A stretch of 39,391 nucleotides of DNA from Thermodesulfobacterium hveragerdense DSM 12571 (GTDB lineage: Bacteria; Desulfobacterota; Thermodesulfobacteria; Thermodesulfobacteriales; Thermodesulfobacteriaceae), in NCBI RefSeq assembly GCF_000423845.1, contig NZ_AUIT01000018.1:1-39391 (forward strand), read 5' to 3'. This document shows, piece after piece, positions 1-9,027 of this stretch. Under the pieces are notes generated by a model, which worked only from the letters and a program-made list of their open reading frames with translations, had not been told where the DNA came from and ran no database searches. The position numbers and the translations under genes are program-made. Within the stretch, counting starts at the first letter, position 1. Each line of letters opens with the position of its first letter.

Positions 1-208
1 AGATACCAAGGTTACCTAAGAAACAGGCAAGTTGTCTTTCATAGTAACCATTAGCTTTATTATCAATACTATCTCTAAGGAATATTTCTCTTTCTTTTTT
101 CATGAGAGCGTTTAAGAGGAGTGCAGCAGCCATTTTGATACCCTCTTTTGATTCAATTTTTGAGATTTCACTTAAAACTTTTTCTAAATCTAAGTCTAAG
201 TTTTCCAT
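1..208 (-). CDS. IS256/mutator-type transposase, N-terminal fragment
   Basis: This is the first 69 codons of a transposase running off the left edge. It starts at ATG 208-206 behind AGGAGGT (216-222, complement). The translation contains MAAALLLNALMKKEREIFL and then NKANGYYERQL. The KKER...NGYYER...LG pattern is typical of the N-terminus of IS256-family transposases, which act by a DDE cut-and-paste or copy-out mechanism. The catalytic region is not in the window. The same sequence is present at the right edge. Whether the gene is intact cannot be judged. Confidence 0.8.
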   Translation of the reverse strand, partial: MENLDLDLEKVLSEISKIESKEGIKMAAALLLNALMKKEREIFLRDSIDNKANGYYERQLACFLGNLGI

Positions 209-333
209 TTTACAGACCTCCTGGTTAGTTTAGTCTTTTAGGTTTTATGTTATCATTAATTTAAAAAATATTAAAAATTTTTATTATGCCTCTAAAATAT
301 TTTATTAAAAGACACAATTTATATTCTACTCCC
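1..333 (-). mobile_element. IS256-like insertion sequence, partial (left copy)
   Basis: Bases 111-333 are an exact reverse complement of 39169-39391, so two copies of one element bound the window in opposite orientation. The inner end is near 331-333, where identity with the other copy stops. The terminal bases, read into the element, contain ATAAATTGTGTCTTTT, which resembles the ATAATTGTGTAAAA-type ends of IS256-family elements. The element carries the 5' part of a transposase gene with a strong AGGAGGT ribosome binding site. The distal end is outside the window, so target duplications cannot be checked. Confidence 0.85.
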
Positions 334-343
334 GATAAAATTA

Positions 344-442
344 ATGCAAAGATATGTTGCTCTCAATTTTGATGTTCCTGAAATACCTAAGAAAAGGGCC
401 AAAGTGTATTTTGATCATTGCGTCAAATACTTAGGGGTATAA
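344..442 (+). pseudogene. Possible 3' remnant of a gene cut by the left IS
   Basis: A short open frame runs from the IS border (ATG at 344, 11 bases inside it) to TAA at 440-442, giving 32 residues with a protein-like composition (..ALNFDVPEIPKKRAKVYFD..). The frame continues upstream into the IS without a start signal of its own, and I see no ribosome binding site. It ends three bases from the convergent stop of the next gene. It could be the C-terminal tail of a gene whose front lay beyond the IS insertion, or chance. I recognise no family. Confidence 0.25.
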
Positions 443-444
443 GT

Positions 445-3060
445 CTAATCCAAAGATTTGCAAAAATAATCGGTTTTACTGACAAGCAGCCCAAAAAACC
501 TCTCTAAAGCATGATGTAAACATCCATCTATTTGATAAAACTCAGGCTCAAAATCTCTGAAAGACAACTCAAGCTTTAGTAAGTCCTTTAATGCCTCAAA
601 CCTAAACCAAAACATAGACCCAGCAGGAAATAAGAAATCCTTCCCATCCCACTGAATATCGAGTTTATGGCATAAAAGTTTTAGATAGTGCTGGTTTGTC
701 CCTACATGGGACTGATATGTAGTTAACATGTCTTTACCTGAGATTATTCCTAATCTTTTGTCCTTTTCGAAGGTTTTAAGGATTTTTTCTACTATCTCTG
801 GACTTCCAACTAAGGCTTTGATAGCCTTTTTCCTCCATACCTCTCCGTCTGGTCTGTGAATGCTTTTTTTTGAGTGTATTTTTAGTCCGTATAGATATCC
901 CATCGGATAGATAGTTTTAAAAATTTCGAAAAAAGGGGCAATGTCTCTTCCTCGGTTGAGGTTTCTATAAACGTAGGAGTTAGCATGAAAATCAAAGATT
1001 TGATCGGTATCAAAACAGACCTCTACAGGTATAGACACAAAAAGGTCATAACTGCGGGTAAGATTTCTCAAGTATTGTTTAAACTCTTCCCATAGATCTG
1101 GATAATATAAATGAAGAATAACTGCTAAATCAGCCTGTTTTATGATTTGGTTCAGGTCTATGTTTTCATAAAATATCCGCTGACCCTTTTTAAACAGCAT
1201 CACCTTCGGTTTTTTTACCTTGACATCTGAAGGTAGGTTTTCAAGGATAGCTTCTGCTGTGGCTTGAAGGTAGGCATATCCATGTTTTCTGTCAGGCTCA
1301 AGATGGTTCCCTTCTGCCCATTCGTTCCATGCGTTGATAAAAACAAGTCTTTCTTCTGGGAACTTAGCCTCAAAAGTTTTTTTTATGAGAAAGCTTAACC
1401 ACTTTTTGTAAAGATAGGGGCTACTAAAGGCAAAAATGGTTGCTTGATCTTGTCTCCTTGGGGTATTATCCCAACTTACCAAGGCTGTTCTTATATACCT
1501 GTAATCAGGTTTAGGCTTGTTTAAAGAAACTTCAACCGCCTGGTTATAGTCAAAGATTGCGCCCTGAAAGTCAGGGTTTAACAGCAAGGCATGTTGGTTG
1601 ATTTTTTCAAGGGTAGGTTTACGAAAGAGAGGGGGAAACTCTAAAGCGGCGTCAAAGCCTATTTGGTTAGGGTCTTCATAAAAATTAAAGCAGTGTACTG
1701 CAACCAAGATTGGTTCCCCTAACCTTTGTTTAATACAAAAGGATTTCCAGTATTCTGCCGTTCTAACAGGGTCTGCTAAATCATGGGCCCTTTGCACTAA
1801 AATTACAGGTCTACCTTCTATCTTCAGGTAATTCTTGTGAGCAAGATATTTGGCCATATCATGGATGAACCGACAGTCAGTTTCATAGGTATGTATCTGG
1901 GGCATGAGAACCTCATTGGCTTTGCCATCCCATCTACGGGTCCAGTTTTCATTTGCCCAACTGATGCAGAAATTAAAGTCTAAGACTTCATCTTCAAAAA
2001 AGGCATCAACAGGTTTTTCAAGCAGTCGTTTTCCGCTAAACCAGTATACATAAAAACAGAAACCAGCAATTCCATATTTTTTAGCCATTTCTATCTGTCT
2101 TTTTCTAACCTCAGGCACCCTGAGGTCGTAAAACCCTAAATCTATCGGTAAATTAGGTTGATAGTGCCCCAAGAAATTAGGCATAGCCTTGGTAACGTTA
2201 GTCCATTCAGTAAAACCTTTCCCCCACCACAGGTCATTTTCCGGAATAGGATGAAACTGGGGAAGATAAAAGGCAATCAGTTTAAAAGGTAGATGTTTTC
2301 TGGTTTCTGAAAGGTCTACATCAGTTTCTGGAAAAAACTCAAAGGAGGGTCCTTTTTGAGCAACCTTTAAACCTTGAAAATAGCTTAACTTGTAATCTGA
2401 GTCAGAAAAAACAGGTTTAGCCCGTCTGCCTTTATATCTTCCTTCTAAAATGTAGTGAGTCAGAGGATTTTTTTGAGCTAAGACTATTTCTACGTTTGAA
2501 AACAGGTAGTAATCCGTATCAAAATTAGGAGACGGGTCTCTACCTTCCTTCCATCCAACCAGGATATAATGGGTTATAGGGTCCCAGTGCTGTTCTTTAA
2601 CATCAGGATAGCTTTTAAAATACCAGGTTTCATCAAAAAGCCAGCTATCCTTAATTATCTGATACTCCTCTTCTATCTTTTTATCCTGAAGTATTTTTAA
2701 AAAAGAGTCAGAGGTTATGTATAGGCTTTCAAGTTTAGCACCACTTAGTTTATCTATGATCTTAATCTTTAAAACTTGGTTATGTTCTAGCAAACAAGGT
2801 AGATTTATTTCCTTCCAGGTTATAAAAAATCCGCAGTTTAGTTTTTTCCCTAAAACAGCGCTTATATCTGCTCTGTAAAGGTTAGCCGCCCTTTCGAAAA
2901 ATTTCGTTTGGTTAACCCAAACTTCTATAATTCTCGAGTTTAGGGTTTTTTCTTCTACAATCCAACCGCTAATACCAAGTTTATGAAGAGGGTCAAGATG
3001 TACATAAAGGTTTGTTTCTGGATCGATAGGTTTTGGGTTATAGAACGAGATAAGGTTCAT
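445..3060 (-). CDS. Large WbsX (GH99-like) / RgpF two-domain polysaccharide biosynthesis protein
   Basis: An 871-residue protein for surface-polysaccharide (O-antigen or rhamnan-type) synthesis. Residues 1-125 form an unassigned beta-rich region. Residues about 135-220 hold two copies of the glycosyltransferase-associated motif HYxxxGxxxGRxPxPxFDxxYY. Residues about 255-600 match the WbsX/GH99-like domain (AFYLPQFHPIPEND, WANENWTRRWDG, FINAWNEWAEG). Residues about 640-860 match RgpF rhamnan-synthesis domains (NRGRDIAPF, KIHSKKS). No membrane segment or signal peptide is seen, so it probably works at the cytoplasmic face of the membrane. It is the last gene of the minus-strand operon, 10 bases after rfbG. 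The sugar made is unknown. The family calls are strong, the substrate is not. Confidence 0.85.
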   Translation of the reverse strand: MNLISFYNPKPIDPETNLYVHLDPLHKLGISGWIVEEKTLNSRIIEVWVNQTKFFERAANLYRADISAVLGKKLNCGFFITWKEINLPCLLEHNQVLKIKIIDKLSGAKLESLYITSDSFLKILQDKKIEEEYQIIKDSWLFDETWYFKSYPDVKEQHWDPITHYILVGWKEGRDPSPNFDTDYYLFSNVEIVLAQKNPLTHYILEGRYKGRRAKPVFSDSDYKLSYFQGLKVAQKGPSFEFFPETDVDLSETRKHLPFKLIAFYLPQFHPIPENDLWWGKGFTEWTNVTKAMPNFLGHYQPNLPIDLGFYDLRVPEVRKRQIEMAKKYGIAGFCFYVYWFSGKRLLEKPVDAFFEDEVLDFNFCISWANENWTRRWDGKANEVLMPQIHTYETDCRFIHDMAKYLAHKNYLKIEGRPVILVQRAHDLADPVRTAEYWKSFCIKQRLGEPILVAVHCFNFYEDPNQIGFDAALEFPPLFRKPTLEKINQHALLLNPDFQGAIFDYNQAVEVSLNKPKPDYRYIRTALVSWDNTPRRQDQATIFAFSSPYLYKKWLSFLIKKTFEAKFPEERLVFINAWNEWAEGNHLEPDRKHGYAYLQATAEAILENLPSDVKVKKPKVMLFKKGQRIFYENIDLNQIIKQADLAVILHLYYPDLWEEFKQYLRNLTRSYDLFVSIPVEVCFDTDQIFDFHANSYVYRNLNRGRDIAPFFEIFKTIYPMGYLYGLKIHSKKSIHRPDGEVWRKKAIKALVGSPEIVEKILKTFEKDKRLGIISGKDMLTTYQSHVGTNQHYLKLLCHKLDIQWDGKDFLFPAGSMFWFRFEALKDLLKLELSFRDFEPEFYQIDGCLHHALERFFGLLVSKTDYFCKSLD

Positions 3061-3070
3061 ATTTCCAAAC

Positions 3071-4063
3071 TTATTTTAAACCGGATTTTTCAAAAAAATC
3101 TTTGTACCATTTTATCGTAAGGGTTAATCCCTCTACAAGAGAAAACTTGGGTTTCCATTTGAGGATTTCCCGTGCTTTCTTAGAACTTAGATACTGTTCT
3201 CTAATTTCGTTAATCGCTTTGTTTAAAATCAGAGGTTCAAGGTTAGAATCCATAAGGTTAAGAATAAGCTTTACAAGGTTTATTACACTTATCGGTTCTT
3301 CGTTAGAGAAATTGAAAGCCTGTCCTGCTAAATCTTTGGTTTTAGAGAGTTTTTCAGCAAGACTTAAATAGGCATTTACTCCATCTTCTACGTAAAAGTA
3401 GTCTCGTACATAATTTCCGTCAGACCTTATCACAGGCCTTTGTTCTTTTAAAATAGACTTGATGGTACCAGGGATAACTCTATTCCAGTTTAAGTCTCCT
3501 CCTCCATAAAGGTTTCCACACCTGGTTATTACTACCGGAAGTCCATAGGTATAAGCATAGGTTTGAGCAATCAGGTCTGCGCAGGCTTTACTAACATCGT
3601 AGGGATGTTTGCCTTGAAGGGGCGTTTCTTCGGTATAGGGGAGGTTTTCATGTTCTCCGTAGGCCTTGTCTGAGGAGGCAACAACTATTTGTTTTACCAG
3701 GGGAGAACGCCTGCAGGCCTCAAGAAGCGACCAGGTGCCCTGAATGTTTGTCTCAAAGGTTGAAACAGGATTCCGGTTGGCTATTCCTACTATGGTTTGG
3801 GCTGCCAGATGAAACACCGTATCTATCTCATATTCTCCTAAAACCCTTTCTAAAAGCTTTTGGTCCCTAACATCCCCTCTTACTATCTTTACCCTTTCAA
3901 TCGTTTTTGAAAGCACAAGTTCACTTTGAGGTACCCAGTCTCTTACTAAACATACCACATCAGCCTTTAGTTCTACCAATCTTTTAACTAACCAACTTCC
4001 TAAAAGACCGGTGGCTCCGGTTATAAAAACAGGTCTGTCTAACCAGAAGTCAGAGTTTACCAT
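3071..4063 (-). CDS. rfbG: CDP-glucose 4,6-dehydratase
   Basis: An extended short-chain dehydrogenase/reductase that converts CDP-glucose to CDP-4-keto-6-deoxyglucose. The Rossmann motif [10 protein letters not shown] is near the N-terminus, SSDKAYG gives the catalytic Ser region, and YDVSK gives the Tyr-x3-Lys pair. I place the start at ATG 4063-4061, which matches the usual N-terminus (MVNSDFW...VFITG) and follows GGAAAG. The frame stays open upstream to 4141, but that would overlap rfbF by 85 bases. With the chosen start, the ATGGTAA overlap with rfbF is 7 bases, which suggests translational coupling. Together with rfbF it makes the common precursor of CDP-dideoxyhexoses. The next enzyme (RfbH type) is not in the window. 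Confidence 0.88.
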   Translation of the reverse strand: MVNSDFWLDRPVFITGATGLLGSWLVKRLVELKADVVCLVRDWVPQSELVLSKTIERVKIVRGDVRDQKLLERVLGEYEIDTVFHLAAQTIVGIANRNPVSTFETNIQGTWSLLEACRRSPLVKQIVVASSDKAYGEHENLPYTEETPLQGKHPYDVSKACADLIAQTYAYTYGLPVVITRCGNLYGGGDLNWNRVIPGTIKSILKEQRPVIRSDGNYVRDYFYVEDGVNAYLSLAEKLSKTKDLAGQAFNFSNEEPISVINLVKLILNLMDSNLEPLILNKAINEIREQYLSSKKAREILKWKPKFSLVEGLTLTIKWYKDFFEKSGLK

Positions 4064-4827
4064 ACTTTCCAAGGGGCTTTTCCTCTTCTCCATAGTTCTT
4101 CTAAGTAGTTTTTGTCTCTTAACGTGTCCATAGGATGCCAAAATCCTTCGTGTTTAAAGGCAACGAGCTCCCCAAGCTGAGCAAGTCTCTCTAAGGGCTT
4201 TTCTTCCCATTTTGTGTGGTCTCCTTCTATAAATTTTATTACTTTAGTAGAAAGCACAAAAAAACCTCCGTTTATCCATCCTCCATCTCCTACAGGTTTT
4301 TCCTTGAAAGCTTTAACCGTAGAACCTTCAAGTACCAAGGCCCCAAACCTACCAGGCGGACGCACAGCAAGAACAGTAGCCAGTTTACCATGCTGTTTGT
4401 GAAATTCTATCTCCTCCCTTAGGTTTGCATCTGTTAACCCATCTCCATAGGTAAAACAGAAGATTTCTTCTCCTAGCAAGTATTTAGCAACCCTTTTAAG
4501 CCTACCTCCTGTTTGGGTAAACTCTCCTGTGTCAACCAAGGTAACCGTCCAGGGCTCAATTTGAGAGTTATGTATTATCATTTGATTAGACTTTAGGTCT
4601 ATCGTTATGTCTGAGGTATGGATGAAGTAGTTGGCAAAGAATTCTTTGATGATATGACCTTTGTATCCGCAGCAGATGATGAAATCGTTTATTCCGTGGG
4701 CTGAGTAGATTTTCATGATGTGCCAGAGAATGGGTTTTCCTCCGATTTCTACCATAGGTTTGGGCTTGAGATGGGTTTCTTCGGCAAGCCTTGTGCCTAA
4801 TCCTCCAGCAAGGATCACAGCCTTCAA
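4057..4827 (-). CDS. rfbF: Glucose-1-phosphate cytidylyltransferase
   Basis: Makes CDP-glucose from CTP and glucose 1-phosphate, the entry step to CDP-deoxysugars. The nucleotidyltransferase signature GGLGTRL is followed by [18 protein letters not shown], and YGDGLTD holds the metal-binding Asp. The length of 256 residues is normal for the family. The start codon is TTG, directly after the TAA of the upstream GT2 gene, with a strong GGGGAGGT (4837-4844, complement) 9 bases ahead, so coupling to that gene is likely. It is followed by rfbG with a 7-base overlap. Confidence 0.9.
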   Translation of the reverse strand: MKAVILAGGLGTRLAEETHLKPKPMVEIGGKPILWHIMKIYSAHGINDFIICCGYKGHIIKEFFANYFIHTSDITIDLKSNQMIIHNSQIEPWTVTLVDTGEFTQTGGRLKRVAKYLLGEEIFCFTYGDGLTDANLREEIEFHKQHGKLATVLAVRPPGRFGALVLEGSTVKAFKEKPVGDGGWINGGFFVLSTKVIKFIEGDHTKWEEKPLERLAQLGELVAFKHEGFWHPMDTLRDKNYLEELWRRGKAPWKVW

Positions 4828-5886
4828 TTAGGATTTACCTCCCCATCCTGGTTCAAAAAGTAAGGTATTAGCTTCGTGATAAAGTTGAGTCAGGGTTTCC
4901 TCAATTTCTTTGAGATGGTTTTTCAGAAACCTTCTTGTTTCACACAACTGTCTTGCCGCCATGGTAGTTTCACGAATCTTTTTAGCAAGTCCAGGGTCAT
5001 CGATCATGTCTGCCATAGCAAAGATTAAATTCCACCCTTTTTCTGGAAACGGTATTTCATTAAGCTCTGCGGCTATCATGTTGAGTATAAACCTATCCCA
5101 TAGATAATACTCGAGATATTTGAAAAACGTAGGCTTTAATTTTTCTTTTATGATCCCCATCTCAAAAAGGGCCTGCAACCCCTCAACAGTAAGATAGTAT
5201 TTCCAAACTATGTTCTCTTCATCCCATCTTTTTATGTCTGTATTTGTTTGTACTTCCATCGGTTCTGCTATAGGGAAGTCTATCACCACCGCAGGGGCAT
5301 AGGCAGCTACACAAAGAAATCGCAACACATGAGAAAAGGCAGATTTAATAAAACTTTCTTGATATTTTGGAGGGATGTTGCAAGGTATTTTATGTAGCTC
5401 TTTTTTATGAACCACAGAGGTTATCCATCCAAGAAATTGATTAAACCCCATCTTATTGGCAAAATCAAGGACAGTGCCTTCGTAGATTTTATAACTATGA
5501 GGTTTAAGCCAGCCATTTCCTGCATGGATGATATCTACCTCTTTGGTGTTTAAAACATACCATACCATCCTTAACCCATCTTTAAGTAAAATATCATCGT
5601 CTCCAAAAATCCAAACATATTCACCGTTAGAAAACCTAACCACATTGGCTCCGTTTGTAGCCATATCCACATGTTTAGATAGCCGGGTGTATTCAAGAAA
5701 AGGGAATTCTTTTTTTAGTTTAGCCAGAACTTTAAAGGTATCATCTGTTGAACAGTTGTCTGAAACGAAAATCCCGATGTTATCTTGTTCCCCAAGCTCA
5801 ACTATCTGAGTTGCGATGGCTCTTATACACTTTTCAAGCTTTTTAGCCCTGTTCCAGGTAGGTATGGCAAAATAAAGTTTTTTCAT
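4828..5886 (-). CDS. Glycosyltransferase family 2 (abequosyltransferase-like)
   Basis: A 352-residue GT-A fold glycosyltransferase, first gene of the minus-strand polysaccharide operon. The N-terminus reads FAIPTWNRAKKLEKC and then SDNCSTDDT, the nucleotide-binding Asp region of GT2. WIFGDDDILL supplies the metal-binding DxD. The C-terminal half (about 180-352) is helical and resembles RfbV/abequosyltransferase-type proteins, which fits the adjacent CDP-sugar genes, but the donor is an inference. The start is ATG 5886, preceded by AAGGAG. A sigma70-type promoter lies about 75 bases upstream. The stop abuts the TTG start of rfbF. Confidence 0.82.
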   Translation of the reverse strand: MKKLYFAIPTWNRAKKLEKCIRAIATQIVELGEQDNIGIFVSDNCSTDDTFKVLAKLKKEFPFLEYTRLSKHVDMATNGANVVRFSNGEYVWIFGDDDILLKDGLRMVWYVLNTKEVDIIHAGNGWLKPHSYKIYEGTVLDFANKMGFNQFLGWITSVVHKKELHKIPCNIPPKYQESFIKSAFSHVLRFLCVAAYAPAVVIDFPIAEPMEVQTNTDIKRWDEENIVWKYYLTVEGLQALFEMGIIKEKLKPTFFKYLEYYLWDRFILNMIAAELNEIPFPEKGWNLIFAMADMIDDPGLAKKIRETTMAARQLCETRRFLKNHLKEIEETLTQLYHEANTLLFEPGWGGKS

Positions 5887-5958
5887 ACCAACTCCTTTTC
5901 AATTTTTTCGGTCTTTTTAATTTTTTCGGTTTTTTGATTTCCTACTTTAGAAAACTTA

Positions 5959-5986
5959 ATTATATTTTATATAATCTACCGGTCAA
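5959..5986 (-). promoter_or_regulatory. Sigma70-type promoter of the rfbFG polysaccharide operon
   Basis: On the minus strand TTGACC (5986-5981), a 16-base spacer and a perfect TATAAT (5964-5959) lie about 70 bases upstream of the GT2 start. No other gene intervenes, so this promoter most likely drives the four-gene operon down to 445. Confidence 0.65.
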
Positions 5987-6027
5987 GTTTGTTTAACCGA
6001 TTGAGGTGAACAGAAGATGTTCTAATG

Positions 6028-7230
6028 TTAAGGGATTACGTCTGTAAGAAGGTTAAGGTAGCCATAGGGATAATAGAGATTTTCTTCTGAGAGGTTGTGT
6101 GTCTTTAGGGCTCTTTTGACTTCAGGTAAAAAGCTTTGGGCCAGACTAACCAGATCTTTAATAAGAACACAGTATTGTTTAGCTCTTTCAGGTGAGGTTT
6201 TAATAAGTACAGGGCATCTCCCTCCACAGAAAAACTCTGCCTCACAGGTGTTACAGCCCACTTCCTCTTTATAAGAAACTAAGGATAAAAGTCTGTCCTG
6301 CAATTTTGATAAATCGAGATTTTTAAATTCATCTTTGCGAAAATCAGTTAAAATCAATTCTTCTCCCATGTCCACGCACGGGAGAATTTTTCCTGCAAGC
6401 ACATCGAAACTTCTCATTTTTTCTATTCCGCACCCAGTTTGGCCTCTTTTGATGCCTTTTAATAAAAAGAAGAATAGCTCAGCTAACGGAAGTACTGGAA
6501 GAAATTTTCCTTGGAAAAGCCCAGCTACAAATCTTTCAAAAAGATAAGTCAGGTCTTTTAAGTAACCTTCTCTAAAACCAGAGAAATCTCTTATAGGATA
6601 ATCTTTTTCTATCAAATGCCAAAAGAAAAAATCAACCAGCTCTCTTTGATAAAGGTTAAAAAACTCCTCCAAGCAGTCTCTAAAGCTCATTTCTTCTCTT
6701 AAGGTAGACCACATAAGGACTTTTGTGGGGCTGTGAGATTTTAAAAACTCCAGATTTGCTTCAATCCGGTCTAATGAGGTCCCTTTCCTTACCCTTTCGT
6801 GCTGGTCCTTTGTCCCATCGATCGAGACGATCAATAATTCTAACTGGCTAAAAAATTCTGGATCCTTTTCTACAGCTTTTCTAAGGAGAGTTCCGTTAGT
6901 GTAAAGAAAAAACTTTAGGTTTTTATGAGGATAATAATTTTTTATTCTGTAAAAAATATCTCGGACTTTTTCAAAAACAAGAAGAGGTTCTCCTCCATAA
7001 AAAGCTATAAAGACAGGATTTCCGTTTGTTTGATGTAATAGCCAGTTTATCGCCTGAAAGTTTTTTTCAGGAGCTTCCTCCCAAGAAGATGCAAAAGACC
7101 TTCTCTCCCCATAGATTAACCCGTTTAAACAACCTTCACAACTTGCATTACATTTTCCAGTAACAGAAATATGATAAATTATAGGAAACGCATCTTTAAG
7201 AAAACTCTCAAGTGTTATCATGGTTACCAT
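6028..7230 (-). CDS. Radical SAM/SPASM protein (sulfatase- or peptide-maturase-like)
   Basis: A 400-residue radical SAM enzyme. The [4Fe-4S] SAM motif CNASCEGC (Cys27, 31, 34) is near the N-terminus, followed by FYGGEPLL and LLIVSIDGT. The C-terminal SPASM-type region contains CGIEKM, LPCVDMG and the cluster CNTCEAEFFCGGRCPV, able to hold one or two auxiliary clusters. This layout is typical of enzymes that modify peptides or proteins (sulfatase and RiPP maturases), but no precursor peptide, sulfatase or peptidase is adjacent. The start is uncertain (ATG 7230 or 7221) and neither has a clear ribosome binding site. It is transcribed alone, downstream of a chemoreceptor gene. The substrate is unknown. 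Confidence 0.8.
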   Translation of the reverse strand: MVTMITLESFLKDAFPIIYHISVTGKCNASCEGCLNGLIYGERRSFASSWEEAPEKNFQAINWLLHQTNGNPVFIAFYGGEPLLVFEKVRDIFYRIKNYYPHKNLKFFLYTNGTLLRKAVEKDPEFFSQLELLIVSIDGTKDQHERVRKGTSLDRIEANLEFLKSHSPTKVLMWSTLREEMSFRDCLEEFFNLYQRELVDFFFWHLIEKDYPIRDFSGFREGYLKDLTYLFERFVAGLFQGKFLPVLPLAELFFFLLKGIKRGQTGCGIEKMRSFDVLAGKILPCVDMGEELILTDFRKDEFKNLDLSKLQDRLLSLVSYKEEVGCNTCEAEFFCGGRCPVLIKTSPERAKQYCVLIKDLVSLAQSFLPEVKRALKTHNLSEENLYYPYGYLNLLTDVIP

Positions 7231-7252
7231 TAAATAGCATTATTTGTTATAA

Positions 7253-7280
7253 TAAATAATCAATTTTCACAAAAAGTCAA
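7253..7280 (-). promoter_or_regulatory. Probable promoter of the radical SAM/SPASM gene
   Basis: Minus-strand TTGACT (7280-7275), a 16-base spacer and TATTTA (7258-7253) end about 22 bases before the first ATG. This implies a very short leader without a ribosome binding site. The -10 is imperfect. Confidence 0.4.
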
Positions 7281-7381
7281 GGTTTAAAAGGGGTTGAGTG
7301 TAAAAAAAGATTGATATTTTTAGTAGTTATGGGTAAGACTGGATATAGAGACCTATTTTAGAAACTCACCATGGAGATTAG

Positions 7382-8779
7382 TTAGACATGTTTTTTAGAG
7401 AGGGTTTTTATATCAACGTTATCAAGGCCTTTTACTTTTTGGGTCAATAACTTTTCACCTTCTATTATCTTCTTTAGGTCTAAATCTGCACCAAGTACAC
7501 CTATCAATCTGTGTTTGTCGTCGAATATAGGGCAAGAAATAGTAAGGCAATAAGAATTGGTGGCTAAGGAGATATAGATATCTGAAATATAGGTATCAAG
7601 GCTTTCCTTTACGTTTACAAACCATGGTCTGCTTGACCAGTTTTCTCCATATCCTGTGGAGCCATAGGCTGCTCTAAAATCCCACCTGGCAATGTTGTCT
7701 GTAATCTGGATACCCTGGTCGTCTGTGATGTAAAGAAGTTCAAATATTTCATGTTGTTGTATCAATCTTCTTAGATAGTTTTCCATGGTAGGTCTATGCA
7801 TAGACTTTAGCTCAAACGAAGAAGCAGCTTCTTGAATTATTCCTTTTGCATAATCGTAGATGTCAACCCTGGCCTTTCCAACCGTTAAAATCTGCTCTTC
7901 TGATAAGGAGTGTAACCTTTCTGAATAAGTTTTTAATGTTGAAGACGAATGAGTGGTTTTTTCGATAAACTCGGAGAGTTTGGAGATGGTATTAGAAAGA
8001 GTAGCTGTGGTTCCGTCAAGGTTAGCTGAAATTTCATTTAGACTTTCTGCATTGAGAGTTAGTTCTTTAATAGGTTGATTAATTTGTTCTAATTTTTCTC
8101 GGTTTAAACAAACAAGGTTGTAGGTTCTTTGAACTTGATCGTCTATGGAGCGCATTTTTTCTTTTATTCTTTCTATGGTGCCAAAAACTTCTTTTGCTTT
8201 TACGGTAACATCTTTGGTAGCTTCTGCGGTTGCCTGGGCTAACCCTCCCACCTCTTGAGCTATTACCACAAATCCTTTGCCATTTTGTCCTGCTCTTACA
8301 GCTTCTATAGAAGCATTTAGAGCTAAAATTTTGGTTTTATCAGCAATCTTGTTTATGGTTTTGGTAAGAGTGGATATAATTTCGACTGTATTATATATTT
8401 CTTTAGTGGCCTCAACAAGCTCATCTACAGCTTTTTTAACAAAAAGCATGCTCTGTTCTGTATCTTTAAAACTTCTTTTTATGTGTTCCACGTTTTCATT
8501 AACTATCCCCACCCTTTTCAAGTTTTCCATAGAGGAAAAAGAAATTTGGCTGGCTGTTTCTTTTAAAGAGTTAACTTCCTTTTTAATTCTTTTAATCTCA
8601 AGATTAAGTTCTTTGGTAACTTCATTAAGAATTTCTGATTCTTTATTGATTAAAGGAGCAAGTTCGACAAGGTTTATAGAGTTTTTTATTACCTCTTTCA
8701 TAAAATGATTGTTGTAAGGCTTTTTCCCATTTTTGTTTAAATCTTTACCCATTTTCCAGTTAACTAAAAACTTTAACAT
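7382..8779 (-). CDS. Soluble methyl-accepting chemotaxis protein with C-terminal Cache-like sensor
   Basis: A 465-residue chemoreceptor-like protein that would act with CheA/CheW. Residues about 45-300 are coiled coil containing the MCP signalling tip (ILALNASIEAVRAGQNGKGF, then VVIAQEV). Residues about 320-445 look like a PDC/Cache sensor (FELLYITDDQGIQ, SSRPWFV, SDIYIS, GVLGADLDL). No transmembrane segment is seen, so both parts should be cytoplasmic, and the order (signalling first, sensor last) is the reverse of classical receptors. The start is ATG 8779. AAGGAGG (8786-8792, complement) sits 6 bases before it, whereas the in-frame ATG at 8785 would touch that site. A sigma54-like promoter lies just upstream. 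The ligand is unknown. Confidence 0.85.
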   Translation of the reverse strand: MLKFLVNWKMGKDLNKNGKKPYNNHFMKEVIKNSINLVELAPLINKESEILNEVTKELNLEIKRIKKEVNSLKETASQISFSSMENLKRVGIVNENVEHIKRSFKDTEQSMLFVKKAVDELVEATKEIYNTVEIISTLTKTINKIADKTKILALNASIEAVRAGQNGKGFVVIAQEVGGLAQATAEATKDVTVKAKEVFGTIERIKEKMRSIDDQVQRTYNLVCLNREKLEQINQPIKELTLNAESLNEISANLDGTTATLSNTISKLSEFIEKTTHSSSTLKTYSERLHSLSEEQILTVGKARVDIYDYAKGIIQEAASSFELKSMHRPTMENYLRRLIQQHEIFELLYITDDQGIQITDNIARWDFRAAYGSTGYGENWSSRPWFVNVKESLDTYISDIYISLATNSYCLTISCPIFDDKHRLIGVLGADLDLKKIIEGEKLLTQKVKGLDNVDIKTLSKKHV

Positions 8780-8825
8780 CTTCATCCTCCTTAACCTTTT
8801 TACTTCGTATTTTTATAATCGTAAT

Positions 8826-8841
8826 CTCAAATTTGGTGCCA
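8826..8841 (-). promoter_or_regulatory. Candidate sigma54 (-24/-12) promoter of the chemoreceptor gene
   Basis: Minus strand reads TGGCACCAAATTTGAG. It matches the sigma54 consensus TGGCACG-N4-TTGCW with the full TGGCAC box and TTG at the right spacing. The C of the -12 GC is A. It would start transcripts near 8815, about 35 bases before the gene. No activator site is recognised. Confidence 0.4.
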
Positions 8842-9027
8842 GAAAAAAGCTTTGATTTTTGAGAAATCTAAAATCAGTTGAATTGTAGCTTTTTGTAAAA
8901 TTTTGTACCTTTTTATAATTTTTTGAATGTTAGAGGAGACAAGATTTTAAAACACAGATTTTTTGCTATCACAACTCTCAAAACCTGGGTTTTTCCAAAT
9001 TAGACAAGGTAGATCTTATCCAAATCT

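Noticed and set aside
4064..4141. N-terminal extension of rfbG to the first in-frame start
   Set aside because: It would overlap rfbF by 85 bases and adds residues absent from the family. The start at 4063 matches the usual N-terminus.
8277..8708. 143-codon open frame on the plus strand
   Set aside because: Antisense to the coiled-coil part of the chemoreceptor gene. The repetitive composition of that gene keeps the opposite frame open by chance.
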